A stretch of DNA of 32,079 nt from Planctomycetota bacterium (GTDB lineage Bacteria; Planctomycetota; UBA1135; GCA-002686595): contig JANQEJ010000121.1 of the NCBI GenBank assembly GCA_028278425.1, positions 1 through 32,079 on the forward strand, read 5' to 3'. The notes beneath the pieces were generated by a model. It made no database searches and had not been told where the DNA came from. It saw only the letters and a list, made by a program, of their open reading frames with translations. Shown piece by piece: positions 1 through 8,143 of this stretch; positions within the stretch are counted from its first letter, which is position 1; each line of letters begins with the position of its first letter. The translations under genes and the position numbers were made by a program.

Positions 1-71
1 GCCTTCGGCCTGACCGCCCGAATCCGGCGATTCCACGAGACCGAAGTCGTCTCGATCGGCCTCCCAGAAAT

Positions 72-87
72 CGGCCTTTGTCGGCCG
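72..87 (-). terminator. Possible terminator of fadE
   Basis: A 5-bp stem (CGGCC/GGCCG) with a 6-base loop begins 6 bases past the fadE stop codon and is followed on the minus strand by ATTTCT. The stem is short and the T-run is weak, so this is only a plausible intrinsic terminator. Confidence 0.3.
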
Positions 88-92
88 GGCCT

Positions 93-2510
93 CTAGGCCA
101 GCAGCTCCGCGTACTCCCGCTGGCGGAAGGAGTCGACCGCCACCGCTTCGTCGCGCGCTGCTTCGGCCTCTTCGAGGATGCGTAGCTCCTCGGTACCGAT
201 GACGCCGGCCTCGACCGCGCGTTGCGCGAGCGTCGCGGCCGGCTTCTTCTCGAGTTTCTTCGCTTTGACCGCTTCGCGCATCTTGCGGTAGACGGTCTGG
301 CCGCGGACGACCTTGTCGAGGGCGTCCTCGATGAAGCCGAGGCCGAGCTCGTCGCGCGGGGGGACGTAGCACTCGGGGGTCAGCTCGACGCGCGCGTCGC
401 GGCCGTCGACGAGGCCCTTGGCGACCTTGTGGCCGAGGTTGTCGCTCGGCGGTGCGAGGCGTGCGCCGGTGGGGAAGACCATCGGGCGGATGAGCCACGC
501 GGCGGGACGCAGCGGGAGGTTGCGCAGGACGCCGTTAAGGGCCTGCTGGACCTGGTAGAGCGCGTGCTCGCATGCCCACTTGGCGTACGGCAGGTCGTTC
601 GCGCGCCGGCCCTCGGCCTCGAAGCGGTGCAGCGTCGCGGAAGCGAGATACATCCACCCGAGCGCGTCGGCGAGGCGGCCGGTGATCTTCTCTTTGCGCT
701 TCAGGCTTCCGCCGAGCGTGCCCATCGCGAAGTCGGCGGTGAGCGCGAAGGCCGAGGAGAAACGCGTGAGCTGGCGGTACGTCGGCGCGAGCGGGCCGCC
801 GACCGGCGTGCCAGCGAGCCGCCCGCCGGTCAGGCCGAGCAGGAACGAGCGCGCCATGTTCTGGAACACGAAGCCGACGTGGCCGAAGAACGAGCGGTCG
901 AACAGCGCGAGGTCCTTTCCAAACGCGCCCTCGAGTTCATCCTGCACGAACGGATGGCAGCGCATCGCGCCCTGCCCGAAGATGATCATCGTGCGCGTCA
1001 GGATGTTCGCGCCCTCGACCGTGATGCCGATCGGCAGCGCGCCGTAGCCGTTCGCGAGGATGTTGCGCGGCCCGCGGCAGATCCCCGCACCGCCGACGAT
1101 GTCCATCGCGTCGTTCGTGACGTCGCGCATGCCCTCGGTGAGGTAGCACTTCACCACCGCCGAGACGACCGACGGCTTCTCGCCCGCGTCCACCGCTCCC
1201 GCGGTCACGACGCGCGCGGCATTCATCATGTAGGTCATCGCGCCGATGCGGGCGAGCGGCTCCTCGATGCCCTCGAACTTGCCGATCTGCGTGTTGAACT
1301 GCTTTCGGATCGTCGCGTAGGCGCCGGCCACGCGCGTCACCATCTGGCTCGCGCCGGACGCCATCGATGGCAGCGAAATCCCGCGGCCGGCGGCGAGCGT
1401 CTGCATCAGCATCATCCAGCCCTGGCCCGCCATCTCGGGGCCGCCGATGATCGCGTCGAGCGGGACGAAGACGTCCTCGCCGCGCGTCGGCCCGTTCATG
1501 AACGGCACGCCGAGCGGGTCGTGGCGCTCGCCGATCTCGACGCCCGGGAGGTCGGCCGGGATCAGCGCGCAGGTGATGCCGAGGTCCTCCTCGCCGCCGA
1601 GGAGCCCGTCGGGGTCCTCGAGCTTGAAGGCGAGGCCGATCAACGTCGCGACGGGCGCGAGCGTGATGTAGCGCTTATCCCACGTCAGCCGCATGCCGAG
1701 GACTTCCTTGCCCTCGTAGGTCCCGCGGCAAACGACGCCGCGGCTCGTCATCCCGCCGGCGTCGCTGCCGGCGTTCGGCTCGGTCAGCGCGAAGCAGGGG
1801 ATCTCGTCGCCGTTCGCCAGGCGCGGAAGGTAGTGATCCTTCTGCTCCTCGGTGCCGTAGTGGAGCAACAGCTCCGCCGGCCCGAGCGAGTTGGGCACCA
1901 TCACGGTGACCGCGAGCGTGACCGACCGCGTCGAGAGCTTCGTCACGACCGCCGAGTGCGCGCCGCCCGAGAACCCGAGCCCGCCGTAGGACTCGGGGAT
2001 GATCATCCCGAAGAAGCCCTTCTCGCCGAGGAAGCGCCAGGCCTCGGCCGGCAGGTCGCCGGTCTTGCAGACCTGATAGTCGTCCACCATGGCGCAGATC
2101 TCCTCGACCTCGTTGTCGAGGAACTTCTGCGCGCGCTCGCTGAGCTTCTTGGGCTCGAAGGCGTGCCACTTCTTCCAGTCCGGCTTGCCCGAGAAGAGGT
2201 CGGCGTCCCACCAGACCGTGCCGGCCTCGAGCGCGATGCGCTCCGTCTCGCTCATCCGCGGCAGGAACGCCTTGATCTTGGGAAGGAGGGGCCGGGTGAT
2301 CACGGCGCGGCGGACCGGCTTCACGCCGGAGGCCGCCGCGACCAGTCCGAAGAGTCCCGCCAGCGGGGCGAAGAGCGCGACCGACGGCTCGCGCGTGAAC
2401 CACCAGCCCGCAAACAGGACGGCGAGCGGCAGGACCCAGCCGAGCCAGGTGCGCCCCAGGTAGAAGAGGGCCGGGACGAGGGCGAGCGAAACGAGAACGA
2501 AGATCCACAT
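93..2510 (-). CDS. fadE: FadE-type acyl-CoA dehydrogenase, membrane-associated
   Basis: An 805-aa protein close in length to E. coli FadE (about 814 aa). FadE catalyses the first step of fatty-acid beta-oxidation, FAD-dependent oxidation of acyl-CoA to 2-enoyl-CoA. Residues 1 to about 63 are hydrophobic and should form two or three membrane segments, as in FadE. The acyl-CoA dehydrogenase core follows, with the flavin/substrate motif ALTEPNAGSDAGG and the FadE-like stretch ANILTRTMIIFGQGAMRCHP. The C-terminal third matches the extra domain found only in the FadE subfamily. The start is the ATG at 2510, directly before the hydrophobic segment. It lies 146 bases downstream of glpD on the same strand, so read-through from the lemA-TPM-glpD operon is possible. 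Both enzymes fit breakdown of lipids: fatty acid here, glycerol backbone in GlpD. Family assignment is secure; chain-length preference cannot be read. Confidence 0.93.
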   Translation of the reverse strand: MWIFVLVSLALVPALFYLGRTWLGWVLPLAVLFAGWWFTREPSVALFAPLAGLFGLVAAASGVKPVRRAVITRPLLPKIKAFLPRMSETERIALEAGTVWWDADLFSGKPDWKKWHAFEPKKLSERAQKFLDNEVEEICAMVDDYQVCKTGDLPAEAWRFLGEKGFFGMIIPESYGGLGFSGGAHSAVVTKLSTRSVTLAVTVMVPNSLGPAELLLHYGTEEQKDHYLPRLANGDEIPCFALTEPNAGSDAGGMTSRGVVCRGTYEGKEVLGMRLTWDKRYITLAPVATLIGLAFKLEDPDGLLGGEEDLGITCALIPADLPGVEIGERHDPLGVPFMNGPTRGEDVFVPLDAIIGGPEMAGQGWMMLMQTLAAGRGISLPSMASGASQMVTRVAGAYATIRKQFNTQIGKFEGIEEPLARIGAMTYMMNAARVVTAGAVDAGEKPSVVSAVVKCYLTEGMRDVTNDAMDIVGGAGICRGPRNILANGYGALPIGITVEGANILTRTMIIFGQGAMRCHPFVQDELEGAFGKDLALFDRSFFGHVGFVFQNMARSFLLGLTGGRLAGTPVGGPLAPTYRQLTRFSSAFALTADFAMGTLGGSLKRKEKITGRLADALGWMYLASATLHRFEAEGRRANDLPYAKWACEHALYQVQQALNGVLRNLPLRPAAWLIRPMVFPTGARLAPPSDNLGHKVAKGLVDGRDARVELTPECYVPPRDELGLGFIEDALDKVVRGQTVYRKMREAVKAKKLEKKPAATLAQRAVEAGVIGTEELRILEEAEAARDEAVAVDSFRQREYAELLA

Positions 2511-2656
2511 GGGCGGAACGGTGTCTTGTCTTGGGCTTGGGGGTCCGCCGGGCGGCCCCCAGAGTACTCGACATCGACCATCGAGGCCGGAAGCCTGAGA
2601 GGGTCCCCTTTCCTTATAGGCCGGGTGACATGTACGTAGGAGCTGACCGCGGAACC

Positions 2657-4309
2657 TTACGCGGCGCCCTGCGGATCGTCCTTCCAGCGCCGGTCGCGGC
2701 GCAGATCCGCTGAGAGCTCTTCCCCGGCCGCCCGGTGCTCCTCGAGGCTCCAGCCGAAGACGTCCTGCATCCGCTCCAGGACGAGCGCGGCGGCCTCCTC
2801 GACGGCGTCGGGCGGCCCGTAGCCGAGGTCGGTGCGGCGCAGGAAGAAGTCGGTGGGCCGCTGGCAGTCCTCGTAGCGCGCCGCCCAGTCGACCTCGCCG
2901 AGCAGCGTCTCCGCGTCGAGCGAGCGCAGGCCCTCCTGCACGCGCATGCAGTGGTCGCGCACCGCGTTCACGTTCGCGCCGTAGCGCTTCGACCAGGCGT
3001 GGAGGATCGGCTCGCGGCCCAGGTCGGGGAGGCCGTCCGCACCGAGCGGCGACCAGCTCGGGCGGGACACGGGTTGTGGAAGCGCTCCGCGCAGGGGGTG
3101 CCCGCGCGTGGGCGACTCGCGCGCGTCGTCGCCGAGGCCGGTGTCCGCCGTGACGCGCGCGGCGACCTTCTCCGCCATCGCGCGGTAGGTGGTGAGCTTG
3201 CCGCCGGCGATCGTGTACAGCGGGCCGTCGCGCTCGACGCGCTCCTCGCGCGAGCGCGCCGAGGGATCGAGCCCGCCGGCGGCGAGCAGCGGGCGCAAAC
3301 CCGCCCAGGTCGCGACGACGTCGTCTTCGGTGAGCTCGGCCTGCGGGACGAGGCCGTTAGCCGAGTCGAGGAGGTAACGCACCTCGCCGCGCGTCGCGCG
3401 CACCTCGGCGCCCGCGTCCGCGTCGAGGTCGGTCGTGCCGATGCATGTGAAGCGCGGCCAGGGGATGAGGAACATGACGCGCCGGTCGACCGGCGACGCG
3501 AAGATCACCGCGCCGTCGGTCGGGATTCGTTCCCTCGGGACGAGCAGGTGCGCCCCGCGCGTCGGATCGATCCAGTGGCCGTCGAGGCCGGCGCGGCGGC
3601 GAAGCTCGTCCGCGAACGGCCCGCCGGCGAGGACGACCGCGCGCGCTTGCACCGAGAGCTCGGCGCCCGTGAGCAGGTCGCGCAGCGCGACCTCCGCGCC
3701 GCTCCCGCCGGGCTCGACGGAGAGCGCCTCGGTGCGGGACAGGCAGTTCGCGCCGGCTTCGACCGCGCTCATCACGGTGGCGAGCGCGAGCCGCGAGTCG
3801 TCCGTCGCGCCGTCCAGATAGGTGCCCGCGCCGCGCACGGCGGCGATGCCGGGAACGCGGCGGCGCACCTCGCGCTTCGTCGTGAGGTGCGGCATGCCGA
3901 GCGGACGCGGCCACGAGACGGCGGCGTAGAGCGCGAGGCCGACGCCGAGCTTCGCGACGCCGACACCGCTCTCCCTCGTGACGGGGAAGAGGAAGCGCTC
4001 GGGCCAGACCAGCCCGGCCGCGTTCTTCAGCAGCAACGCGCGCTCGAGGCAGGACTCGCGCACCAGGCCGAACTCGCGTTGCTCGAGATAACGCAGGCCG
4101 CCGTGGACGAGCCGCGACGACGCCGAAGACGTTTGCTCCGCCCAATCGCCGCGCTCGACGAGCGCCGTCTTCACGCCGCGCAGCGCCAGGTCGAGCGCGA
4201 TGCCCGCGCCGGTGATCCCGCCGCCCACGACCACGACGTCGGGCGGATCCTCCTCCAGGCGCGCGAGGCGCTGCTCGCGGGGCGGCGGGGGCGGCGGCGG
4301 CTCGGTCAC
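2657..4309 (-). CDS. glpD: Aerobic glycerol-3-phosphate dehydrogenase (GlpD)
   Basis: A 550-aa FAD-dependent dehydrogenase that oxidises glycerol 3-phosphate to dihydroxyacetone phosphate and passes electrons to the quinone pool at the membrane. An N-terminal dinucleotide-binding motif (VVVVGGGITGAGIALDLALR, about residues 25-44) is followed by the GlpD signature SSRLVHGGLRYLEQREFGLV and then IPWPRFTCIGTTDLDAD. The last 120 or so residues fit the alpha-helical DAO C-terminal domain. The start is taken as the GTG at 4309, because its first base is the last base of the upstream TAG stop (TAGTG) and the FAD motif follows at a normal distance. The first codons encode seven consecutive prolines (residues 4-10), which is unusual so near a start. 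It is the last gene of the lemA-TPM-TPM-glpD group. Length is nearer Bacillus GlpD (about 555 aa) than E. coli GlpD (501 aa). Confidence 0.93.
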   Translation of the reverse strand: MTEPPPPPPPREQRLARLEEDPPDVVVVGGGITGAGIALDLALRGVKTALVERGDWAEQTSSASSRLVHGGLRYLEQREFGLVRESCLERALLLKNAAGLVWPERFLFPVTRESGVGVAKLGVGLALYAAVSWPRPLGMPHLTTKREVRRRVPGIAAVRGAGTYLDGATDDSRLALATVMSAVEAGANCLSRTEALSVEPGGSGAEVALRDLLTGAELSVQARAVVLAGGPFADELRRRAGLDGHWIDPTRGAHLLVPRERIPTDGAVIFASPVDRRVMFLIPWPRFTCIGTTDLDADAGAEVRATRGEVRYLLDSANGLVPQAELTEDDVVATWAGLRPLLAAGGLDPSARSREERVERDGPLYTIAGGKLTTYRAMAEKVAARVTADTGLGDDARESPTRGHPLRGALPQPVSRPSWSPLGADGLPDLGREPILHAWSKRYGANVNAVRDHCMRVQEGLRSLDAETLLGEVDWAARYEDCQRPTDFFLRRTDLGYGPPDAVEEAAALVLERMQDVFGWSLEEHRAAGEELSADLRRDRRWKDDPQGAA

Positions 4310-5094
4310 TACTCGCGGCGCACGATCACCCGGTCGGGGATCTCGTTGCGATCGCCCTCCTCCCAGGGGAAGTGCTCCGCGAGGACCTCGCCCGCGCTGC
4401 GGATGCCGGCGACGAGCCCGTCCCTGAGCGAGCCGCCGCGGATGCCTTCGAGGATCGCGCCGTCGGTCTCGATCCAGTGCTCCGGCTTGACCTTTGCGTT
4501 GATACCGGTGTCGGCGAGGACGATCACGCGGTGCTCGAGGAGGCTGACGAAGAGCAGCACGCCGGTCTTCGCCTCCGTCTCGTGCAGGCCGTTCTTGTAG
4601 AACTCCTGGAGCGCCTGCTCCTCCGCCTGCTCGCGCGCGCGCTTTTCGCGCAGGAAGAGGCGTTGAAAATCGGGGAGCGAACGAGCGGCACCGTAGCCGA
4701 CCGCGCCGAGGACGACCTGGCACGCGAGGAGGAAGGCCGGCTGGTGCCAGGGGAGCACGCCCGCGAGCAGCGTGGAGCCCACCAGCACGAAGAACGTGGC
4801 GGCGAGCCAGTTCGCTCCGGGGTAGCGATCGGAGCGCTCGAGGACGACGGGAAGCACCTCGCCGACGGTGCGCTTCTCGGTGGCGGCAAGCTCGGAGTGG
4901 ACCGCCTTCAGGTCGTCTTCCTTGAGCACGTGGACCGCGCGGTAGCGATGTCGGCGCATCAGCGCGCGCAGGAGGACGACGAAGAACGCGACCGCGAGCA
5001 ACGCGGCTCCGAAGCTCCCCAGTGCTTCCAGCCACGTCCCCTCGGAGTGGCCGGCCGCTTCCCAGTCGTCCTGCGCGAAGAAGAGCATCACCAT
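4309..5094 (-). CDS. Membrane TPM-domain protein, second of the pair
   Basis: A 261-aa membrane protein with predicted transmembrane segments near residues 27-44, 96-115 and 118-135. The sequence ATEKRTVGEVLPVVLERS (about 71-88) is the typical start of a TPM domain. The rest of the domain continues after the membrane hairpin, about residues 150-240, with TGVLLFVSLLEHRVIVLADT and the C-terminal basic and acidic helices. TPM proteins of this split type commonly sit beside YgcG-like TPM proteins and LemA; their biochemical role in bacteria is unresolved (a phosphatase activity has been proposed for a plant member). The ATG at 5094 overlaps the upstream gene by 7 bases; an alternative ATG at 5088 gives a 1-base TGATG overlap. 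Both imply coupled translation. The stop overlaps the GlpD start by one base. Confidence 0.78.
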   Translation of the reverse strand: MVMLFFAQDDWEAAGHSEGTWLEALGSFGAALLAVAFFVVLLRALMRRHRYRAVHVLKEDDLKAVHSELAATEKRTVGEVLPVVLERSDRYPGANWLAATFFVLVGSTLLAGVLPWHQPAFLLACQVVLGAVGYGAARSLPDFQRLFLREKRAREQAEEQALQEFYKNGLHETEAKTGVLLFVSLLEHRVIVLADTGINAKVKPEHWIETDGAILEGIRGGSLRDGLVAGIRSAGEVLAEHFPWEEGDRNEIPDRVIVRRE

Positions 5095-5843
5095 CCCCCC
5101 GAGGCTCCGCCGCCGCCCCCTCCGCCGCCGCCGAAGCCGCTGAAGCCCCCGCCGCCCGAGAAGCCGCCTCCGGAGAAGCTGCCCCAGCCGCCGCCGCTGC
5201 TGCGGCCGCTGGAGGCCATGCTCCCGATGACGAGCCAGGGCAGGATGCTGCCGCGTCCGCGGCGCCCCCGGCGGCCCATCAGCGCCGGCAACAGGAAGAA
5301 CAGGAAGAGGAACGGGGCGCAGCTCAAACCTCGCCTGCGGGCGACGTGACCCGAGCTCCGCGACGCCCGTTCGATGGGTGCGTAGTCGCCCCCGACCGCC
5401 GCGTGCATGGCGACGATGCCCTGGCGCAGACCTTCGTAGTACTGGTCTGCCTTGAAACGGGGCGCGATCACGTCGCGAATGATGCGGCCGCTGATCGAGT
5501 CCGTCAGGGTGCCTTCGAGCCCGTAGCCGACCTCGATGCGGATCGCGCGGTCGTCGCGCGACACCACGAGCAGGGCGCCGTTGTTCGCCTCCTTGCCGCC
5601 GATGCCCCATTCGCGCAGGACGTCGAGGGAGAAGCTCTCCAACGCCGCGCCGTCGAGCGCCGGGATCGTGAGCAGCGCGATCTGGTGCGTGCTGCCCCGC
5701 TTGAAGGACTCCATCAGCTCCTCGAGTTCCTGCTCCTGGGCCGTCGACAGCATGTCGCCGTCGTCGGTGACCCATCCGTCGTTCCGCGGAACGTCCGCCT
5801 GGGCCGCCGCTAGCAGCAGCGCGGAGCTTAGGAGCGCGAGCAA
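5088..5843 (-). CDS. YgcG-like TPM-domain protein with signal peptide and glycine-rich tail
   Basis: A 251-aa exported protein. Residues 1-16 form a signal peptide, followed by a TPM domain at about 22-150 with the usual opening (GWVTDDGDMLSTAQEQELEE) and GYGLEGTLTDSISGRIIRD. A hydrophobic segment (about 175-190) is followed by basic residues, and a tail of Gly/Ser/Phe (about 213-251) ends in GGW. This layout of signal peptide, TPM, membrane helix and glycine-rich tail is the classic YgcG form found next to LemA. The start must be the TTG at 5843: the LemA stop TAA lies in the same frame only 6 bases upstream and no ATG or GTG lies between. AAGGA within the end of lemA is a plausible ribosome site. 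Function in LemA-linked membrane systems is not known. Confidence 0.85.
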   Translation of the reverse strand: MLALLSSALLLAAAQADVPRNDGWVTDDGDMLSTAQEQELEELMESFKRGSTHQIALLTIPALDGAALESFSLDVLREWGIGGKEANNGALLVVSRDDRAIRIEVGYGLEGTLTDSISGRIIRDVIAPRFKADQYYEGLRQGIVAMHAAVGGDYAPIERASRSSGHVARRRGLSCAPFLFLFFLLPALMGRRGRRGRGSILPWLVIGSMASSGRSSGGGWGSFSGGGFSGGGGFSGFGGGGGGGGGASGGW

Positions 5844-5849
5844 AAGGGG

Positions 5850-6464
5850 TTAACCGTCCTTCTTGAAATCGAAGTCGACCTCCGGGAGAGCCTCGACGCC
5901 CTCCTCGAACTCGAGCTGCGGCTTCTTTTCGAAGCCGACCATCTTCGCGATCAGGTTGTCGGGGAACTTCCGGACCGTCGAGTTGAAGTCGCGCACGTCG
6001 TTGATGTAGTCGCGCCGCGCCACCGCGATGCGGTTCTCGGTGCCCTCGAGCTGATCCTGCAGGGAGAGGAAGTTCTGGTTCGCCTTCAGCGTCGGGTAGT
6101 TCTCCGACACGAGCAGGAGTCGCCCGAGGCTCTGACCGAGCGCCTCCTGCGCCTGGATGAACTGCTGCAATTGAGCGGGGTCGTCCGGCAGCCCTTCCGG
6201 CAACTGGATCCGGCCGACGGACGCGCGCGCTTCGGTGACCGCCGTGATCGTCTCCTGCTCGAACTCCGCGACGCCCTTGCACGTCTCGACGAGGTTCGGG
6301 ATCAGGTCGCCCCGGCGCTTGTACTGGTTCTTGATCTCGACCCACGCGCTCTCGACCTGTTCTTCCTGCTTGACGAGGCCGTTGTACTTGCCGGCGGCGC
6401 AGCCGCCGAACGCCAGGACGATCAGGAGGACGGCCGCGAGGCCGATGAGGCAGCCCTTGCTCAT
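5850..6464 (-). CDS. lemA: LemA family protein
   Basis: A 204-aa protein of the LemA family, a long helical bundle anchored by one N-terminal membrane helix (residues about 4-20). A possible lipobox, LAFGGC, has its Cys at about position 22. The diagnostic family block is present: AAGKYNGLVKQEEQVESAW, then IKNQYKRRGDLIPNLVETCK. Family lengths are usually 180-205 aa. I chose the ATG at 6464 because it puts the membrane helix at the N terminus; an in-frame extension to 6527 adds an unlikely arginine-rich leader. It opens an operon with two TPM proteins, a pairing seen in many bacteria, and with glpD. The gene is divergent from the outer-membrane protein at 6590, with 125 bases between them for both promoters. 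Confidence 0.92.
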   Translation of the reverse strand: MSKGCLIGLAAVLLIVLAFGGCAAGKYNGLVKQEEQVESAWVEIKNQYKRRGDLIPNLVETCKGVAEFEQETITAVTEARASVGRIQLPEGLPDDPAQLQQFIQAQEALGQSLGRLLLVSENYPTLKANQNFLSLQDQLEGTENRIAVARRDYINDVRDFNSTVRKFPDNLIAKMVGFEKKPQLEFEEGVEALPEVDFDFKKDG

Positions 6465-6589
6465 GGAGACGGATTGGGGTTCGGGGAGGGAATCGCGGCG
6501 GATGGTACGACAAAGGCCGGCCCGCATTCATCTCACGCCGGGGGGGTGGCTTCCCTCCGCGACCTCCGCTACCTTGATGGCGGTTGGAC

Positions 6590-7228
6590 ATGCGGCTCTT
6601 CCTCGCCCCCCCCGTCCTCCTGCTCGCCTTGCCTCTTTCGGCCCAGGAAGACTCCGGCTCGTTCCAGAGCGGTTGGTACGTCGGTGCCAGCGGTGGTTTC
6701 TCGAACGCCGACGCCAGCGGGTCGGACGTCAGCGCGGACCTGGCGGGTCTAGGCTACCCCGACATCACGACGGACCTCGACGACACCGACGTCGGCTGGA
6801 AGGCCTACGGGGGCTACCGCTTCGAGGCGCCCTTCGCGATCGAGTTCGGCTACGCCGACCTGGGAACGATCGAGTCGGACATCTCCGGAATGGTCTCCGA
6901 CCTGACCGCGTTCCTGAACGACGTCTCGGCGATCCACCCGTTCAACGGCGAGGGCGTTACCGCCGCCGCGTGCTGGTTCCCCGTACGGACGGAAAACTTC
7001 CAGGGCATGATCAAGGGCGGCGCCTGGGCGTGGGAGGCCGACGTCGATGTCCAGGCCGCCGGCGCGAGCGTCGACGTCGACGAGGACGGCGTCGACGGCT
7101 TCTTCGGCATCGGTCTGCTATGGGACCTCGGGAACGACCTCTCGCTCCGCGCGGAGTACGAGCAGTACTACCTCGACAGCGAGGACGTTCGCTTCCTCTC
7201 CGCCGGTTTGCAGTACCGGTTCCGGTAG
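6590..7228 (+). CDS. Small outer-membrane beta-barrel protein
   Basis: A 212-aa exported protein with a signal peptide of about 18 residues (MRLFLAPPVLLLALPLSAQ). Alternating aromatic and polar strands follow, starting WYVGASGGF and passing through WKAYGGYRF and AIEFGYADLG. It ends with YRFR, a C-terminal aromatic-Arg strand typical of OmpA-like or Omp25-type eight-strand barrels. The loops are rich in Asp, including DVDEDGVDG. The ATG at 6590 is used; a TTG two codons upstream is also possible. No peptidoglycan-binding OmpA domain follows, so it is a bare barrel. An outer-membrane barrel implies a diderm envelope. Confidence 0.75.
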   Translation: MRLFLAPPVLLLALPLSAQEDSGSFQSGWYVGASGGFSNADASGSDVSADLAGLGYPDITTDLDDTDVGWKAYGGYRFEAPFAIEFGYADLGTIESDISGMVSDLTAFLNDVSAIHPFNGEGVTAAACWFPVRTENFQGMIKGGAWAWEADVDVQAAGASVDVDEDGVDGFFGIGLLWDLGNDLSLRAEYEQYYLDSEDVRFLSAGLQYRFR

Positions 7229-7251
7229 AGACGCCGCGCGGCCGTTCGTTG

Positions 7252-7268
7252 TCGCGCGCGTCGCGCGA
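7252..7268. terminator. Possible bidirectional terminator hairpin
   Basis: TCGCGCG CGT CGCGCGA is a perfect 7-bp stem with a 3-base loop, lying in the 43 bases between two convergent stop codons (7228 and 7272). No T-run flanks it, so Rho-independent termination is uncertain. Confidence 0.35.
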
Positions 7269-7271
7269 GCG

Positions 7272-7931
7272 CTACGGAGAGCCCTGCAGACGCTCTTGGA
7301 TGTACGCGCCGGCCATCTGCGCCTCGGGCTGGGTCTCGTCGATGTCGTTGTTGAGCGACCAGACCTGGCCGTACCCTTGGGCGTGGGTCGCGATGTCCGA
7401 CGCGTTCTCCTGATCGGTCAGGAACGCCGACTGCAAGCGAAGGCAGCCGGTGAACGTCCCAGCCGCCGTTTGCTTGGTGACGTTGTCTGCCGCGATCAGC
7501 AGGCTCCAAGACACCAGCGCCGGGCCGGCATGCGTCTGCAACGGGCCCTGATGGTGGAACGCGTCCCCGACTCTCACTTGTCGGGGGATGGCGATCGGTG
7601 GCTCGAACCACTCGTAGTCTCCTGTGACCGGATGCACGACGCCGTAGTACAACAGATGATCCTGTGTGATCTGGTAGTACTCGACGTCGCCGGCGACCCA
7701 CACGCCGCCGGTGTTTATGTACTCGTGGACCAGCGTGTATTGACCGGCGCTCGTCACGACCTCGGCGAACAGCCCGAGCTGCGTGCCACCGGGAGGCCGC
7801 TCCTCGAAGACCTGCCACTGCCCCGGCTGGAGCATGAAGTAGTCCACCAGGTCGTAGGTCGCCTGACCCGCGGCCGGCGCGGCCAAGAACGCCACCAGGA
7901 GCGCGCTCAGAGTTGCGTGATGTGCTCTCAC
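7272..7931 (-). CDS. Secreted protein of unknown function
   Basis: A 219-aa exported protein with a signal peptide cleaved near AAPAAGQA (residue about 24). The mature part opens with DYFMLQPGQWQVFEE and later has PIAIPRQVRVGDAF and AAGTFTGCLRL. This order resembles a broad family of secreted beta-rich proteins of the type 'YFPLxxGNxWxY ... VGdtW ... aGtFtgClrv', which has no assigned function. The start is the GTG at 7931, supported by a clear Shine-Dalgarno sequence (AAGGAG, about 7 bases upstream). It is a lone gene: the upstream neighbour on this strand ends at 8144. Base composition looks less GC-rich than in neighbours. Confidence 0.7.
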   Translation of the reverse strand: MRAHHATLSALLVAFLAAPAAGQATYDLVDYFMLQPGQWQVFEERPPGGTQLGLFAEVVTSAGQYTLVHEYINTGGVWVAGDVEYYQITQDHLLYYGVVHPVTGDYEWFEPPIAIPRQVRVGDAFHHQGPLQTHAGPALVSWSLLIAADNVTKQTAAGTFTGCLRLQSAFLTDQENASDIATHAQGYGQVWSLNNDIDETQPEAQMAGAYIQERLQGSP

Positions 7932-8143
7932 GTTCTTTCTCCTTTTCGCATCGGGTTCGGTCGATCCGCGGTTGGTTGGACGCGTGGCCGAACCCCGAGG
8001 CGCCTACGCGCCTCATCGGGAAAGCAACCATCGGACGGCGTTTGCGCTCGGGAGGGCATAAGCACTAGGGCGCGACCGCGCGGGAAAGACCGCTGAGGCG
8101 GCCGCCGCTGGGCCCCGGAGCGGGGTGGTCGTTTCGGCTCCGG
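7932..8143. other. Intergenic region with hairpins between the SGNH gene and the secreted-protein gene
   Basis: 212 bases with no gene. It holds the ribosome site of the gene ending at 7272. A perfect 7-bp stem with a 4-base loop lies at 7997-8014 (GAGGCGC/GCGCCTC). A 4-bp hairpin at 8090-8101 is followed on the minus strand by TCTTTC and may act as a weak terminator for the dinG-prmA-SGNH group. No promoter consensus is convincing. Confidence 0.4.

Noticed and set aside
1..96. An open plus-strand frame from the window edge to a TAG at 94-96
   Set aside because: Only 31 codons are visible, with no recognisable motif, and it overlaps the fadE stop. A real gene tail cannot be excluded, but nothing supports it.
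222..2639. A long plus-strand open frame opposite fadE, also 805 codons
   Set aside because: Its translation is rich in Arg, Asp, Ala and Val with no domain or signal. It is the antisense shadow expected in high-GC coding sequence, and fadE on the other strand is clear.
5096..5205. A GC-rich repeat tract that could suggest a tandem repeat or phase-variable site
   Set aside because: It encodes the glycine-rich tail normal for YgcG-like proteins. The repeats are irregular at the DNA level.
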